Positions 1-8,161 of a stretch of DNA of 15,001 bases are shown one piece after another. Location of the stretch: assembly GCA_902795095.1 (NCBI GenBank), contig CADBKB010000029.1:1-15001 (forward strand), written 5' to 3'. The notes beneath the pieces are model-generated. The model worked only from the letters and a program-made list of their open reading frames with translations, was not told the origin of the DNA and ran no database searches. The DNA is from Oscillospiraceae bacterium. Lineage in GTDB: Bacteria > Bacillota_A > Clostridia > Oscillospirales > Oscillospiraceae. Position numbers and translations under genes: made by a program. Position 1 is the stretch's first letter, and each line of letters starts with the position of its first letter.

Positions 1-3000
1 GGCAATGGCGTCGTTCAGGGCTTTGGCTGCGGCAGTGACCTCATCCTGATCCTTGGGATCGGCCAGGACGGCTTTGGCCTTCGCCAGCGCCTCGTCCATG
101 GCGGCGACGCTCTCATCGGTGTACAGATCCTTGTCCACCGCTTCGGCGGCAAGGATGGCCTCCCGCAGGGCGGAGGTGAAGATTTCGGGAGGCTGCTCCT
201 GCACGGGGGTGCCCAGGACCTGGACCTCAAGCACGCGGGCCCAGCCGTCGGCGGTGTCTTCGCGTTCGATGTCGATCTTGATGTATTTGGCGTCCACGGG
301 GGCGGGCAGGATGAAGCGCTGCCAGGCCAGATCATTGTTGGGATCGCCCTGGGCGACGACCTCCCAGCTCGCGCCGTCGGCGGAGGCGGAGACCTCGATG
401 CCCTTGAGGCCCAGGGTGGTGGTCACGCCCTGCTCGGTGGTGCCGCTCTCCACGCTGTCGGGCACCTGGCTGATGACGTCCACAATGCGCACTGAGCGCA
501 CCTCGCTGAGCTCGATGGTCAGGGTGGCGGGCAGATCGCCGGAGGCCCAGCGGACGCGGCTGTTTTTATTCGGATTGCCGTCGATGACGTTGCTGATGTT
601 GCCCTCCACGCCGGACGAGCCGGCGGCCTTGCCGCCGTTGGAGGCCAGGGCGTAGTTGGTGAGCTCGTCGGGATCCACTGGCACGTTGGGCTTTTCCTCC
701 AGCGCGGCGATGGCAGCCTCCAGGGCGGCCGCCGCGGTGTCGATCTCGGCCTGGTCGATGGAATTCTTTGCAGCCTTGGCGGCGGCAAGCGCCTCGTCCA
801 CAGCGGCCAGGGTCTCGTCGGTGTAGCGGGAGCGCGCGAGCTTCTCCGCCTTGTTGATGGCGGCGTTCAGCGCCGCCTTATTGACCGTCGGGCCGGCGGG
901 GGTGCCGCCGTCCTCAAAGGTCAGGGACTTGAGGGTGAACTTGTAGCCGGTGGTCATGCCGGTGTAGGCGTCGATGATGATGGAATCCGCCTCGATGCCG
1001 GTGTCCTCATAGCGGAACATCTCGGTGAATTCGTCATCGCTGCCGCCGCGATAGCAGATGTAGGTCGAGCCTTCCTTTTCCAGACGCAGGACGTAGGCGC
1101 CGTTGGAGGCAAAGCCCGGGGAGGACTTCACGCCGTCGGTATCGGCGGTGATCTCGCCGCCGACGCGCAGGAAGTTCTGCATGGCGCCGTCGCCGCCGCG
1201 GATGCCCGCCATGTTCTGGTAGTCGTCGCCCGCCGCGGCGTAGAAGCCGAAGAACTGATAGTAGCCGTTGGAGGCGCCGTTGGTGTTGAAGTCCACGCTC
1301 AGGGTGGCGATCCAGTCGCCCTCCACGGGGATCTTGACCAGATCCTCCGGGGTGGTGGCCTGCGATCCGGAGTTCTGGCCGTTGCAGGTTTCCACCGCGT
1401 TTCTTGTGGTGACCAGCGCCAGACCGGAGTCGGACTGCTGGGCGCTTGTTTTGCCGATGATCTCATAGGCGTCGGCGGAAGCCGCGTCGGTGAAGTCGAT
1501 GTCGTCGGGCACGGTGGCGCCGATGCGCGGGATGCGCACGTTCTTCTCCACGCCGCAGCGCTGGCAGGTGACCTTCTTGAGGCCGGGGGACGTCTCGGTG
1601 GCCTCGACAAGGATCTCGCCCTCGTTCCAGTCATGGCCCAGGGCCTTGGTGGTGGAGATGATGCCGGACTGGCCGCAGATCTTGCACACGCCGGCGGTGT
1701 TGCCGCCCTCGGTGCAGGTGGGCGGAGTTACCACGGTCTCGTATTCATGCTCGTGGTCGTTATACACGTCGTGGACCATGGCCTGGGGCTCAATGGGATC
1801 GCCCTTGCGCCAGCTCTGGGGCGCCCCGGTGTAGGAGCTCTGGAAGCCGGAGGCGCGGGACAGAACGATCTTCTGGAACATGATGTTCTGGTCCATGGCG
1901 TAGATGCGCAGGGTGTTGAGGCCCTCCTGGAGGGCGACGTTGCCGTAGTTCATCACATGGCCGCATTCCTTGATGTTGTTGCTCCAGGGACCGTTGGAGT
2001 TGTTGCCGGCGATGTAATTGTTCTGCAGGGCGTTGCGGGTGGTGATGCTGCCGCCGTTGACCTGGGTGGCGAAGTTCAGCTCCCGGCCCTCGAAGAAGGA
2101 CAGGTCGTTGGCCTGGCCGAAGAAGATATTGAGCTGATAGTTTCCGCTCAGTCCCGCGGGGACCCAGACCTTGTAGTCCAGCCAGGGGCCCTCGCCCGCG
2201 GCGCAGTCGTCGGTGTAGACGGGGAAGGGCTTCATGGTGCCGTTCGTCTTGCCGTAGCCGGGCATGGAGACCCAGCCCACGGTCTTGCCGTCGGGGGCCT
2301 TGGACTTGCCGATGCCGGCGTCGGTGTAGTTGGTGGCAATGAAGGAGAAGACGTCGTTGGAGATGAATGCGGTACCGTCGGGGGCTTCGGCGCTCACGTC
2401 CACGACCTTCGCCCGGAGATTCACGGTGAAGCTCTGGCTGCCGGAGGCGATCTTGATGGCCGCGTTGGCGTCGGCGGTGAGCTTGGACCAGTCGACGCTG
2501 ACGCCGATGGTCTTGCCAGTGTAGACCTTGCCGGAGGCCGGGGCGTCCAGAACGGCCCAGTCGGGCAGGTCGGTGATCTCATAGTCCAGGGCGCTCGTGC
2601 CGGTGTTGGACATGGTCAGCGCGTAGGTCTGGCGCAGGGTGCTGTCGAAGTTCGGCATGGTGAGGGTGCCGGAGCTGGCGGGCTGGGAGCTGCCGGGCAC
2701 GTCCACGCGCATTTGCCCGTTCTCGGGCAGGGTGATGCGGGTGGGGGAGAAGGGCTGGGCGCTGTCGCGGTTCCAGCCGGAGTAGTTCAGGTGGCCCAGG
2801 GCGGTGATGCCGCACACGGTCTCGCCGTTGAAGGGGGAGGCCAGCATCATGCGGTACCACTTGTTTTTCCCGTTGAGGACGGGACCCAGATTGTTGTACT
2901 CCGCGGTGTAGCCGCGGTCATTGGCCAGCATGGCGTCGACTTTATCTGCGTAGACGTTGGTCAGGGCGCTGTTGGCATTGGCGTAATACCGGTTCAGGCC

Positions 3001-5235
3001 CCAGTAGATCAGCACCTGGTTGACCGTGGCGGATTCCACGCCGGTATAGTAGATGAGCTGATAGTAGGCGTCGTACAGGTCGGTGCCCTTGAATTTCTCC
3101 AGGTACTTGTTGGCGTTCTGCTCCAGCCGCTGGGCGAAGGCCAGGGTTTCCTGGGCCTCGTTGTAGGCGGTGAGGGAGTAGGTGTTGTTCGCCTGCTGCT
3201 CGGGCTTGCGGTTGCCGTTGAGGTGGGTGTAGTCTGTGAGGATGTCGGCGATGCCCTGGAAGTCCTCCTCCGTCAGGCCCTTGCCGCCGGCAAACTGCTG
3301 TTTGACCCAGGCCAGCGTATACTCCTCCCAGGTGACGGTGTCGGCGGTGTCTTCGGCGGCGGCGGTGCCGTAGGTGTCGAAGTCGTAGGCCATATCCATC
3401 ACATAGCTCAGGGGCAGCTCCATGGGCTTGAGGTCGCCCACGTTGATCATCCAGGCGTCATCCACGCCGTATTCATAGGCGGTGGTGAGGTTGTCCCAGG
3501 AGCGCTGCAGCGGCATGGTGTTGGTCCACATGGAGGTGTGGGGGCTGCCGACGAAGTCGAAGTGGTAGTACAGGCCGTAGTTGAAGCGGTCCTTCTCGCC
3601 GTACTCGCCCAGGGTGCGCAGGTAGCCGTTGTTGTCCTCGCAGAACATGACGATGCGGTTGGTGTCCGCGCCCAGCAGGCTCGTGATCTCATCGTCGAAG
3701 ACCAGGGCGGCGGATTTGTCCGCGTTGTTCGGGTTGCTGCGGTCGCCGCCGTACCAGCAGTTTTCGACCTCCTTATACAGGGCGATGAGCTGGGGCGTAT
3801 CCTCCAGGCCGTACTGATGCAGGATGCGGTCCTGCTCGCGGATGACGTCCTTGAGGAGCTCCGCGTTCTGCTTGGTGGACAGCTCGCGGCCGTTGGCATC
3901 GGTCAGGGCGGTGTCGTTCTCGCCGCGCATGCCAATGGTGAGCAGGTTGTCGAAACTGCCGTTTCTCTTGATGCCGTCGCACCAGAAGTTGGAGATGTTG
4001 GTGGGGTTGGTCAGATAGTTCCAGGCGTTCAGGGCGGTGTTGTTCACCGTGGGCTGGTTGTAGGTCCGGCTGCCCTGGAGGTTCTGCCACTCCACACCGG
4101 CGCGCGCCATGGGCTCATGGTGGGACGCGCCCACCAGCACGCCGTAGCGGGCAGCCAGCACGGCGTTGGCCAGGGTCATGGGGTACTGGCCGGGGCCGAT
4201 GGAGTGCAGGCTGCCCTGGCCCAGGGCCTGGGATTCGGCCTGGGTGTAGTTGGTGGTGTTGGTGTTGGGGGCGCTGACGGAGGCCCCGGAATTGCCCGGC
4301 TGATCGACGTACATGGCGCCGCCCAGCAGATAGTGGTTCTCCGCCTCCAGCTTGGCAAACTGGTTGCCGGAGGCCAGGGAGGAATAGGCGGCGTTGTTAT
4401 TGCACATGCCTTCCACGCCGTCGGAGTTGAAGCTGTTGGACCACATGGCGGGCCAGAGATAGTTGCCCTTCAGGCGGATCATCAGCTCGAAGACCTCGTT
4501 ATAGAATAAGTAGTTGAGGCCGCCGTAGTGGCTGTCGGCGAAGCCGTCCAGGTTGGGGTTCTCGTCGTTGAAGAAGAAGCCGCGGTAGTTGACCGAGGGG
4601 CGGCGGGAGACGGTCTCCAGCTCCGCCGGGGAGAAGGCCAGGCTGTCGCGGTGGGCGGGCACCGCATCGGCCCACCAGATCCAGGGGCTGACGCCGCCCA
4701 GGTCCTGGGTGATGTGGAACAGGCCGTAGAAGGCGCCGCGCTTGTCCGCACCGGCCACGACCACGCGGGTCTGGCTGCCGGAGCGCACGACCTTGATCTG
4801 ATAGCGCTCGAAATCGGGGGCCTTGAAGCTCTCGCCGCTGGGGGTGATGTCCCAGTCGAGGTTCAGATCCTGAATCAGCTTGTCGTTCAGGGTGCCGGCG
4901 ATGATGACCACGCTCTCCGAGCCGATTTTGCTCACCACGTTGTCCTTGATACCGGGCTCAAGCACCTGGTTCCGGGCCTCGGCGGCGGTGGCGACGGCGC
5001 AGACCTTGGCGCTCTGGCCGGTGATGGCGCCGAAGTCCTCGGCGGCGGCCATGGCGATCAGCGACAGACCGTCGTAGTCGTCGCCGTCGCGGTCGATATA
5101 GATGGGAGCGGCGCCTTTTTGATCGGCCAGCACCACTTCGCCCTCCGCCGCAGCAGCCGGAGCCGCGGGCAGGGCGCCGAGCAGCAGGATAGCCGCCAGG
5201 GCGATGGCCAGGATGCGCTTCATGGGTTTTCTCAT
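1..5235 (-). CDS. Secreted multidomain glycoside hydrolase family 115 (alpha-glucuronidase type), 3' end outside window
   Basis: The frame is open for 1745 codons from ATG 5235 to the window edge. AAAGGAG lies 8 bases before this ATG; an in-frame ATG at 5223 would sit 20 bases away. Residues 1-29 are a Sec signal peptide (MRKPMKR, Leu/Ala core). GH115 signatures: YRGFFFNDE (217-225), WPAMW (261-265), GASHHEPM (369-376), TIGMRGEND (433-441), YYHFDFVGSP (556-565), NVGDLKPM (598-605). An Ig/BACON-like segment follows (about 840-930), then a GH115 C-terminal-type beta domain (945-1125), a stretch with two CxxC pairs (about 1180-1230), a concanavalin-like domain (1245-1440), FIVAR (1450-1515), F5/8-type-C/CBM32-like (1525-1675) and a second FIVAR cut by the edge. 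Known GH115 enzymes remove (4-O-methyl)glucuronic acid from glucuronoxylan and act outside the cytoplasm; the substrate here is inferred. Typical family members are roughly 850-1000 residues. The anchoring signal, if any, is not visible. Confidence 0.93.
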   Translation of the reverse strand, partial: MRKPMKRILAIALAAILLLGALPAAPAAAAEGEVVLADQKGAAPIYIDRDGDDYDGLSLIAMAAAEDFGAITGQSAKVCAVATAAEARNQVLEPGIKDNVVSKIGSESVVIIAGTLNDKLIQDLNLDWDITPSGESFKAPDFERYQIKVVRSGSQTRVVVAGADKRGAFYGLFHITQDLGGVSPWIWWADAVPAHRDSLAFSPAELETVSRRPSVNYRGFFFNDENPNLDGFADSHYGGLNYLFYNEVFELMIRLKGNYLWPAMWSNSFNSDGVEGMCNNNAAYSSLASGNQFAKLEAENHYLLGGAMYVDQPGNSGASVSAPNTNTTNYTQAESQALGQGSLHSIGPGQYPMTLANAVLAARYGVLVGASHHEPMARAGVEWQNLQGSRTYNQPTVNNTALNAWNYLTNPTNISNFWCDGIKRNGSFDNLLTIGMRGENDTALTDANGRELSTKQNAELLKDVIREQDRILHQYGLEDTPQLIALYKEVENCWYGGDRSNPNNADKSAALVFDDEITSLLGADTNRIVMFCEDNNGYLRTLGEYGEKDRFNYGLYYHFDFVGSPHTSMWTNTMPLQRSWDNLTTAYEYGVDDAWMINVGDLKPMELPLSYVMDMAYDFDTYGTAAAEDTADTVTWEEYTLAWVKQQFAGGKGLTEEDFQGIADILTDYTHLNGNRKPEQQANNTYSLTAYNEAQETLAFAQRLEQNANKYLEKFKGTDLYDAYYQLIYYTGVESATVNQVLIYWGLNRYYANANSALTNVYADKVDAMLANDRGYTAEYNNLGPVLNGKNKWYRMMLASPFNGETVCGITALGHLNYSGWNRDSAQPFSPTRITLPENGQMRVDVPGSSQPASSGTLTMPNFDSTLRQTYALTMSNTGTSALDYEITDLPDWAVLDAPASGKVYTGKTIGVSVDWSKLTADANAAIKIASGSQSFTVNLRAKVVDVSAEAPDGTAFISNDVFSFIATNYTDAGIGKSKAPDGKTVGWVSMPGYGKTNGTMKPFPVYTDDCAAGEGPWLDYKVWVPAGLSGNYQLNIFFGQANDLSFFEGRELNFATQVNGGSITTRNALQNNYIAGNNSNGPWSNNIKECGHVMNYGNVALQEGLNTLRIYAMDQNIMFQKIVLSRASGFQSSYTGAPQSWRKGDPIEPQAMVHDVYNDHEHEYETVVTPPTCTEGGNTAGVCKICGQSGIISTTKALGHDWNEGEILVEATETSPGLKKVTCQRCGVEKNVRIPRIGATVPDDIDFTDAASADAYEIIGKTSAQQSDSGLALVTTRNAVETCNGQNSGSQATTPEDLVKIPVEGDWIATLSVDFNTNGASNGYYQFFGFYAAAGDDYQNMAGIRGGDGAMQNFLRVGGEITADTDGVKSSPGFASNGAYVLRLEKEGSTYICYRGGSDDEFTEMFRYEDTGIEADSIIIDAYTGMTTGYKFTLKSLTFEDGGTPAGPTVNKAALNAAINKAEKLARSRYTDETLAAVDEALAAAKAAKNSIDQAEIDTAAAALEAAIAALEEKPNVPVDPDELTNYALASNGGKAAGSSGVEGNISNVIDGNPNKNSRVRWASGDLPATLTIELSEVRSVRIVDVISQVPDSVESGTTEQGVTTTLGLKGIEVSASADGASWEVVAQGDPNNDLAWQRFILPAPVDAKYIKIDIEREDTADGWARVLEVQVLGTPVQEQPPEIFTSALREAILAAEAVDKDLYTDESVAAMDEALAKAKAVLADPKDQDEVTAAAKALNDAIA

Positions 5236-5295
5236 ATTCGTATCTCCTTTCACGGATGTCCGATGGGTGTGGGCGAAGACCCGCATACTGATACA

Positions 5296-5324
5296 ATTAT
5301 AATCCGATGTGGATTTGATTGCAA
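5296..5324 (-). promoter_or_regulatory. Sigma-A-type promoter of the GH115 gene
   Basis: Read on the minus strand, TTGCAA (5324-5319) and a consensus TATAAT (5301-5296) are separated by exactly 17 bases. The predicted start of transcription near 5289 leaves a leader of about 55 bases before ATG 5235, ending in the AAAGGAG ribosome site. Assignment is by motif only. Confidence 0.72.
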
Positions 5325-5328
5325 AATG

Positions 5329-5348
5329 TTTCCCCGATCCCCGGGAAA
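5329..5348. promoter_or_regulatory. Inverted repeat just upstream of the GH115 -35 box (possible operator)
   Basis: TTTCCC (5329-5334) and GGGAAA (5343-5348) form a 6-bp dyad with an 8-base spacer, 4 bases upstream of the -35 box of the leftward promoter. A dyad there would suit an activator or carbohydrate-responsive regulator. It is short and may be chance. Confidence 0.25.
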
Positions 5349-5367
5349 AATCTCCCCTTTGCCAAAA

Positions 5368-5384
5368 AAAGCGGGGCCCGCTTT
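5368..5384 (-). terminator. Terminator-like hairpin facing left, without an assigned gene
   Basis: AAAGCGG (5368-5374) and CCGCTTT (5378-5384) pair around a GGC loop. On the minus strand the stem is followed by more T residues, giving seven in a row (complement of the A run at 5364-5370), as in an intrinsic terminator. No minus-strand gene ends here: the nearest coding region to the right (5557) is on the plus strand. It may stop antisense transcription, end a small leftward RNA, or be fortuitous. Confidence 0.35.
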
Positions 5385-5475
5385 GTACAATCAGACATTT
5401 CCGGCGCTTTCGGGGGACAATATTTACGGTCGGCGGCGGACCCGCGGAAAAAAACCAAGCATTTTTGTCCGATAC

Positions 5476-5505
5476 TTGCGAAAGCGGCCGCCGATGTGGT
5501 ACAAT
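5476..5505 (+). promoter_or_regulatory. Promoter of the lipoprotein-proB-proA-SLH operon
   Basis: TTGCGA (5476-5481) and TACAAT (5500-5505) are separated by 18 bases, with transcription expected to begin near 5512. That leaves a leader of about 45 bases before ATG 5557. No T-box specifier or GGTGG-type antiterminator motif was found that would suggest proline-tRNA control. Confidence 0.6.
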
Positions 5506-5515
5506 TTCCAAAACA

Positions 5516-5534
5516 GGCCCGCCCGCAGCGGGCC
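5516..5534 (+). promoter_or_regulatory. Leader hairpin before the operon's first gene
   Basis: GGCCCGC (5516-5522) and GCGGGCC (5528-5534) form a perfect 7-bp all-G/C stem with a five-base loop, at the very 5' end of the predicted transcript and 8 bases before the AAGGAG ribosome site (5543-5548). There is no T run, so it is not a terminator. A 5' stabiliser or a modulator of ribosome access is possible. Confidence 0.45.
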
Positions 5535-5556
5535 GCGCGACAAAGGAGCCTTTGCC

Positions 5557-6093
5557 ATGAAACGAATCACCGCGTTCATTCTTGCCCTTGTGCTTGTGCT
5601 GTCCCTGGGGGCCTGCCGGAAGGCCGCCGATCCCCGGGCCGAGCTTCCCGAGGAGACGAAGCAGGCGCTGGATCAGCTGCCCGCCACCGTCGCCGACCCG
5701 GATGGCGAGATCAAGGCCTACCGCTCTCTGAAGGCCCTCAACCGGGCCAGCGGCGCCCGGATCGTCATGCCGGAGGGCCATGAGATCCGCAATGAGCTGT
5801 TCGAGACCACCACCCTCGGCGAGCTGGAGATCGGCCAGTATATCTTCACTCTGGACGGCATTCCCTGTGTCATCCGCTTCTGCAAGCAGACCGACATGGA
5901 CGCCAGCGGTGTGACCAGCTTGAACGGCGGCTCCGTCTTTGCCGGCGTCAAGGGAGATACCGCCTTCGGCGAAGGCAGCATCCTGGGCCGCTGGAACACT
6001 TCTGCGGGGCAGTATGTGCTGATCGCCGCGACGGACGATATCATCGCCTTCACCGCGCTGTTCGATCAGCTCAAGGCCTCCGTACCCGGCTGA
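5557..6093 (+). CDS. Putative small lipoprotein, first gene of the proBA operon
   Basis: This encodes 178 residues. ATG 5557 is chosen because AAGGAG lies 8 bases before it and a complete lipoprotein signal starts there: MKR, a hydrophobic run, then lipobox LGAC with the lipidated Cys at residue 20. The mature protein would be attached to the outer face of the membrane. The first 40 mature residues are charged (Pro/Glu/Asp/Lys), followed by an alpha/beta domain containing LGELEIGQYIFTLDGIP and a C-terminal RWNTSAGQYVLIAATDD strand pair. This loosely recalls DUF4367-type extracytoplasmic domains; I do not recognise a specific family. Its stop is 18 bases before proB ATG, so it is probably co-transcribed with proB and proA. 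No link to proline metabolism is visible in the protein. Confidence 0.85.
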   Translation: MKRITAFILALVLVLSLGACRKAADPRAELPEETKQALDQLPATVADPDGEIKAYRSLKALNRASGARIVMPEGHEIRNELFETTTLGELEIGQYIFTLDGIPCVIRFCKQTDMDASGVTSLNGGSVFAGVKGDTAFGEGSILGRWNTSAGQYVLIAATDDIIAFTALFDQLKASVPG

Positions 6094-6111
6094 TCCGAAG
6101 GAGGAAACATT

Positions 6112-6894
6112 ATGCGAATCGTCATCAAAGTCGGAACCTCCACCCTGGCCTATCCCACGGGCCACGTCAACCTGCGCCGGATCTCCCGGCTGTGCCGGGT
6201 GCTCAGCGATTTCAAGAACGCCGGGCATGAGGTGATCCTGGTCTCCTCCGGCGCCATCGGCATGGGCGTGGGCAAGCTGGGCCTGGGCGGCCGCCCCGAG
6301 GATATCCAGGGCAAGCAGGCCGCCGCCGCCGTGGGCCAGTGCGAGCTGATGTATACCTACGACAAGGAATTTGCCGAGTACCACCATACCGTCGCCCAGA
6401 TCCTGATCACCGGCGGCGAGGTGGAGCAGCCGGAGCATTTCCAGAATTTCAAAAACACCATGGAGCGGCTGCTTGCCTGGCATGTGCTGCCCATCGTCAA
6501 TGAGAACGATACCGTCGCCACCCGCGAGATCGCCATCGGCGACAACGACACCCTGGCCGCCATCGTGGCCACTTCTCTGAACGCGGATCTGCTGATCCTG
6601 CTGTCGGACATCGACGGCCTGTTCACCGCCGATCCGCGCACCGACCCGAACGCGGAGCTCATCGAGCGGGTGGAGGCGCTGACGCCGGAGATCTACGATC
6701 TGGCGGGCGGCAAGGGCTCCGGCCTGGGCACCGGCGGCATGGTCACCAAGCTGGGCGCCGCGAAGATCTGCATGGACGCCGGCTGCGATATGATCATTGC
6801 CAACGGCAGCAATCCCACCCTTTTGTATGCCCTGCTCGACGGAATGGACTTCGGCACCCGCTTCTGCGCCCCCAAAAAGGAGGAGGAAACATGA
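6112..6894 (+). CDS. proB: Glutamate 5-kinase, PUA-less short form
   Basis: ProB phosphorylates L-glutamate with ATP to gamma-glutamyl phosphate, the first step of proline synthesis, in the cytoplasm. The 260-residue protein shows the amino-acid-kinase fold motifs: [12 protein letters not shown] at the N-terminus (phosphate-binding Lys6), VSSGAIGMG (about 45-53), NENDTV (about 130), GDNDTLAA (about 143), LSDIDGLF, and [15 protein letters not shown] near the C-terminus. It ends right after the kinase domain, so the C-terminal PUA domain of the roughly 367-residue E. coli type is absent; the short form is known in Firmicutes and is not a truncation here. AAGGAGG lies 7 bases before ATG 6112. 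The stop overlaps the proA start as ATGA, and the last codons (KKEEE) supply the purine-rich ribosome site for proA. In enterobacteria this enzyme is feedback-inhibited by proline. Confidence 0.97.
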   Translation: MRIVIKVGTSTLAYPTGHVNLRRISRLCRVLSDFKNAGHEVILVSSGAIGMGVGKLGLGGRPEDIQGKQAAAAVGQCELMYTYDKEFAEYHHTVAQILITGGEVEQPEHFQNFKNTMERLLAWHVLPIVNENDTVATREIAIGDNDTLAAIVATSLNADLLILLSDIDGLFTADPRTDPNAELIERVEALTPEIYDLAGGKGSGLGTGGMVTKLGAAKICMDAGCDMIIANGSNPTLLYALLDGMDFGTRFCAPKKEEET

Positions 6895-8147
6895 CCACAA
6901 TGGAAATCCTTGCCCGGGCCAAGGCCGCCTGCGCCGGCGCGGCGGATCTGGACGCCCGGAAAATCAACGCCGCCCTGGAAAAGATGGCCGACCGGCTGAT
7001 CGCCCATACCCCCGGGATCCTGGCGGCCAACGAGGCCGACATGGCCGCGGCAAAGGAAAAGCTCTCGCCCGTCATGCTCGACCGGCTGCTTCTGACCAAA
7101 GCGCGCATCGAGGCCATGGCCGATGGCATCCGCGCCGTGGCGGCGCTGAAATGCCCCGTGGGCGCCACCCTGTCGTCCCATCGCCTGCCCAACGGTCTGC
7201 GGGTGAAGAAGGTGGCCGTGCCCCTGGGCGTGGTGGCCATCATCTATGAGAGCCGCCCGAACGTCACCTCCGACGCCGCCGCCCTTTGCCTGAAAAGCGG
7301 CAACGTGTGCGTGCTGCGCAGCGGCCGCGACGCCTTTGCCTCGGCCAACGCCATTACCGACGCCCTGCGCGCCGGCCTTGTGGACGCCGGCCTGCATCCC
7401 GATTTGATCCAGCTCGTCCAGGATCCCAGCCGTCAGAGCGCGTCCGAGCTCATGACTGCCGTGGGCTATGTGGATCTGCTGATCCCCCGGGGCGGCGGCG
7501 GTCTGATCCGTGCCTGCACCGAGAACGCCAAGGTCCCCTGCATCCAGACGGGCATGGGCATCTGCCACATCTACGTCGACCGCAGCGCCGACCAGGACAT
7601 GGCCCTGACGATCATCAACAACGCCAAGACCAGCCGCCCGTCGGTGTGTAATGCCGAAGAGGTCCTGCTGGTCCAGAGGGATATCGCGGCGTCCTTCCTG
7701 CCCCGGCTGAAGAAGCTGCTGGTGGATGACCGCGCCGCGGCGGGCAAGCCCCCCGTGGAGCTGCGGCTGGATGCGGCCGCCGCAAAGATCATCGACGGCA
7801 CCCCCGCCGGGCCTGCGGATTTCGACACGGAATTCCTGGACTATATCCTGGCGGTCCGCGTCGTGGACGGCGTGCGCGAGGCCATTGCCCACATCAACGC
7901 CCATTCCACCCACCATTCCGAGGCCATCGTCACCGCGTCGAGCCGCAATGCCGCCCGGTTCTGCCGGGAGGTGGACAGCGCCGCGGTGTACGTCAACGCC
8001 TCCACCCGGTTCACCGACGGCGGCGAGTTCGGCCTGGGCTGCGAAATGGGCATCTCCACGCAAAAGCTCCACGCGAGGGGCCCCATGGGCCTGCGGGAGC
8101 TGACAACCTATAAATATGTGATCACCGGCGAAGGGCAGATCCGATAA
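6891..8147 (+). CDS. proA: Glutamate-5-semialdehyde dehydrogenase (gamma-glutamyl phosphate reductase)
   Basis: ProA reduces gamma-glutamyl phosphate with NADPH to glutamate-5-semialdehyde, which cyclises to pyrroline-5-carboxylate for ProC. The protein is 418 residues, the usual family length, with an aldehyde-dehydrogenase-type fold. Visible signatures are [32 protein letters not shown], the glycine-rich [11 protein letters not shown], the catalytic-cysteine region [11 protein letters not shown] with Cys253, and [20 protein letters not shown] near the C-terminus. Its ATG overlaps the proB stop (ATGA), indicating translational coupling and a near 1:1 supply of two enzymes that pass on an unstable intermediate. 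The ribosome site AGGAGGA lies inside proB. proC does not follow; instead an SLH-protein gene begins 14 bases after the stop. Confidence 0.97.
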   Translation: MTTMEILARAKAACAGAADLDARKINAALEKMADRLIAHTPGILAANEADMAAAKEKLSPVMLDRLLLTKARIEAMADGIRAVAALKCPVGATLSSHRLPNGLRVKKVAVPLGVVAIIYESRPNVTSDAAALCLKSGNVCVLRSGRDAFASANAITDALRAGLVDAGLHPDLIQLVQDPSRQSASELMTAVGYVDLLIPRGGGGLIRACTENAKVPCIQTGMGICHIYVDRSADQDMALTIINNAKTSRPSVCNAEEVLLVQRDIAASFLPRLKKLLVDDRAAAGKPPVELRLDAAAAKIIDGTPAGPADFDTEFLDYILAVRVVDGVREAIAHINAHSTHHSEAIVTASSRNAARFCREVDSAAVYVNASTRFTDGGEFGLGCEMGISTQKLHARGPMGLRELTTYKYVITGEGQIR

Positions 8148-8161
8148 AGGAGTGACGTCAG

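Noticed and set aside
66..840. FIVAR-coding direct repeats as a mobile or tandem-repeat element
   Set aside because: The two copies correspond to a common protein module separated by a CBM-like domain; similarity follows from domain duplication, with no sign of target-site duplication or transposase.
1633..4509. A 958-codon plus-strand open frame opposite the GH115 gene
   Set aside because: Its translation is a monotonous Val/Gly/Ala/Leu-rich string with no domain. It lies antisense to a gene with a full set of family motifs, and GC-rich codon bias explains the lack of stops.
5359..5391. Additional rightward promoter TTGCCA ... TACAAT
   Set aside because: The spacer is 21 bases, too long for sigma-A, while a better-spaced promoter lies downstream at 5476-5505.
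4528..5556. Possible N-terminal extension of the lipoprotein gene at 5557
   Set aside because: The frame is open upstream only because it runs antisense through GH115 and across the intergenic region. The lipoprotein signal and AAGGAG site fix the start at 5557.
5500..5556. T-box or riboswitch control of proBA
   Set aside because: The predicted leader is only about 45 bases, without a T-box sequence, specifier loop or terminator/antiterminator pair.
6112..6894. proB as a truncated gene because it lacks the PUA domain
   Set aside because: All kinase motifs are present, the length fits the known PUA-less form, and the stop overlaps proA in a coupled ATGA.
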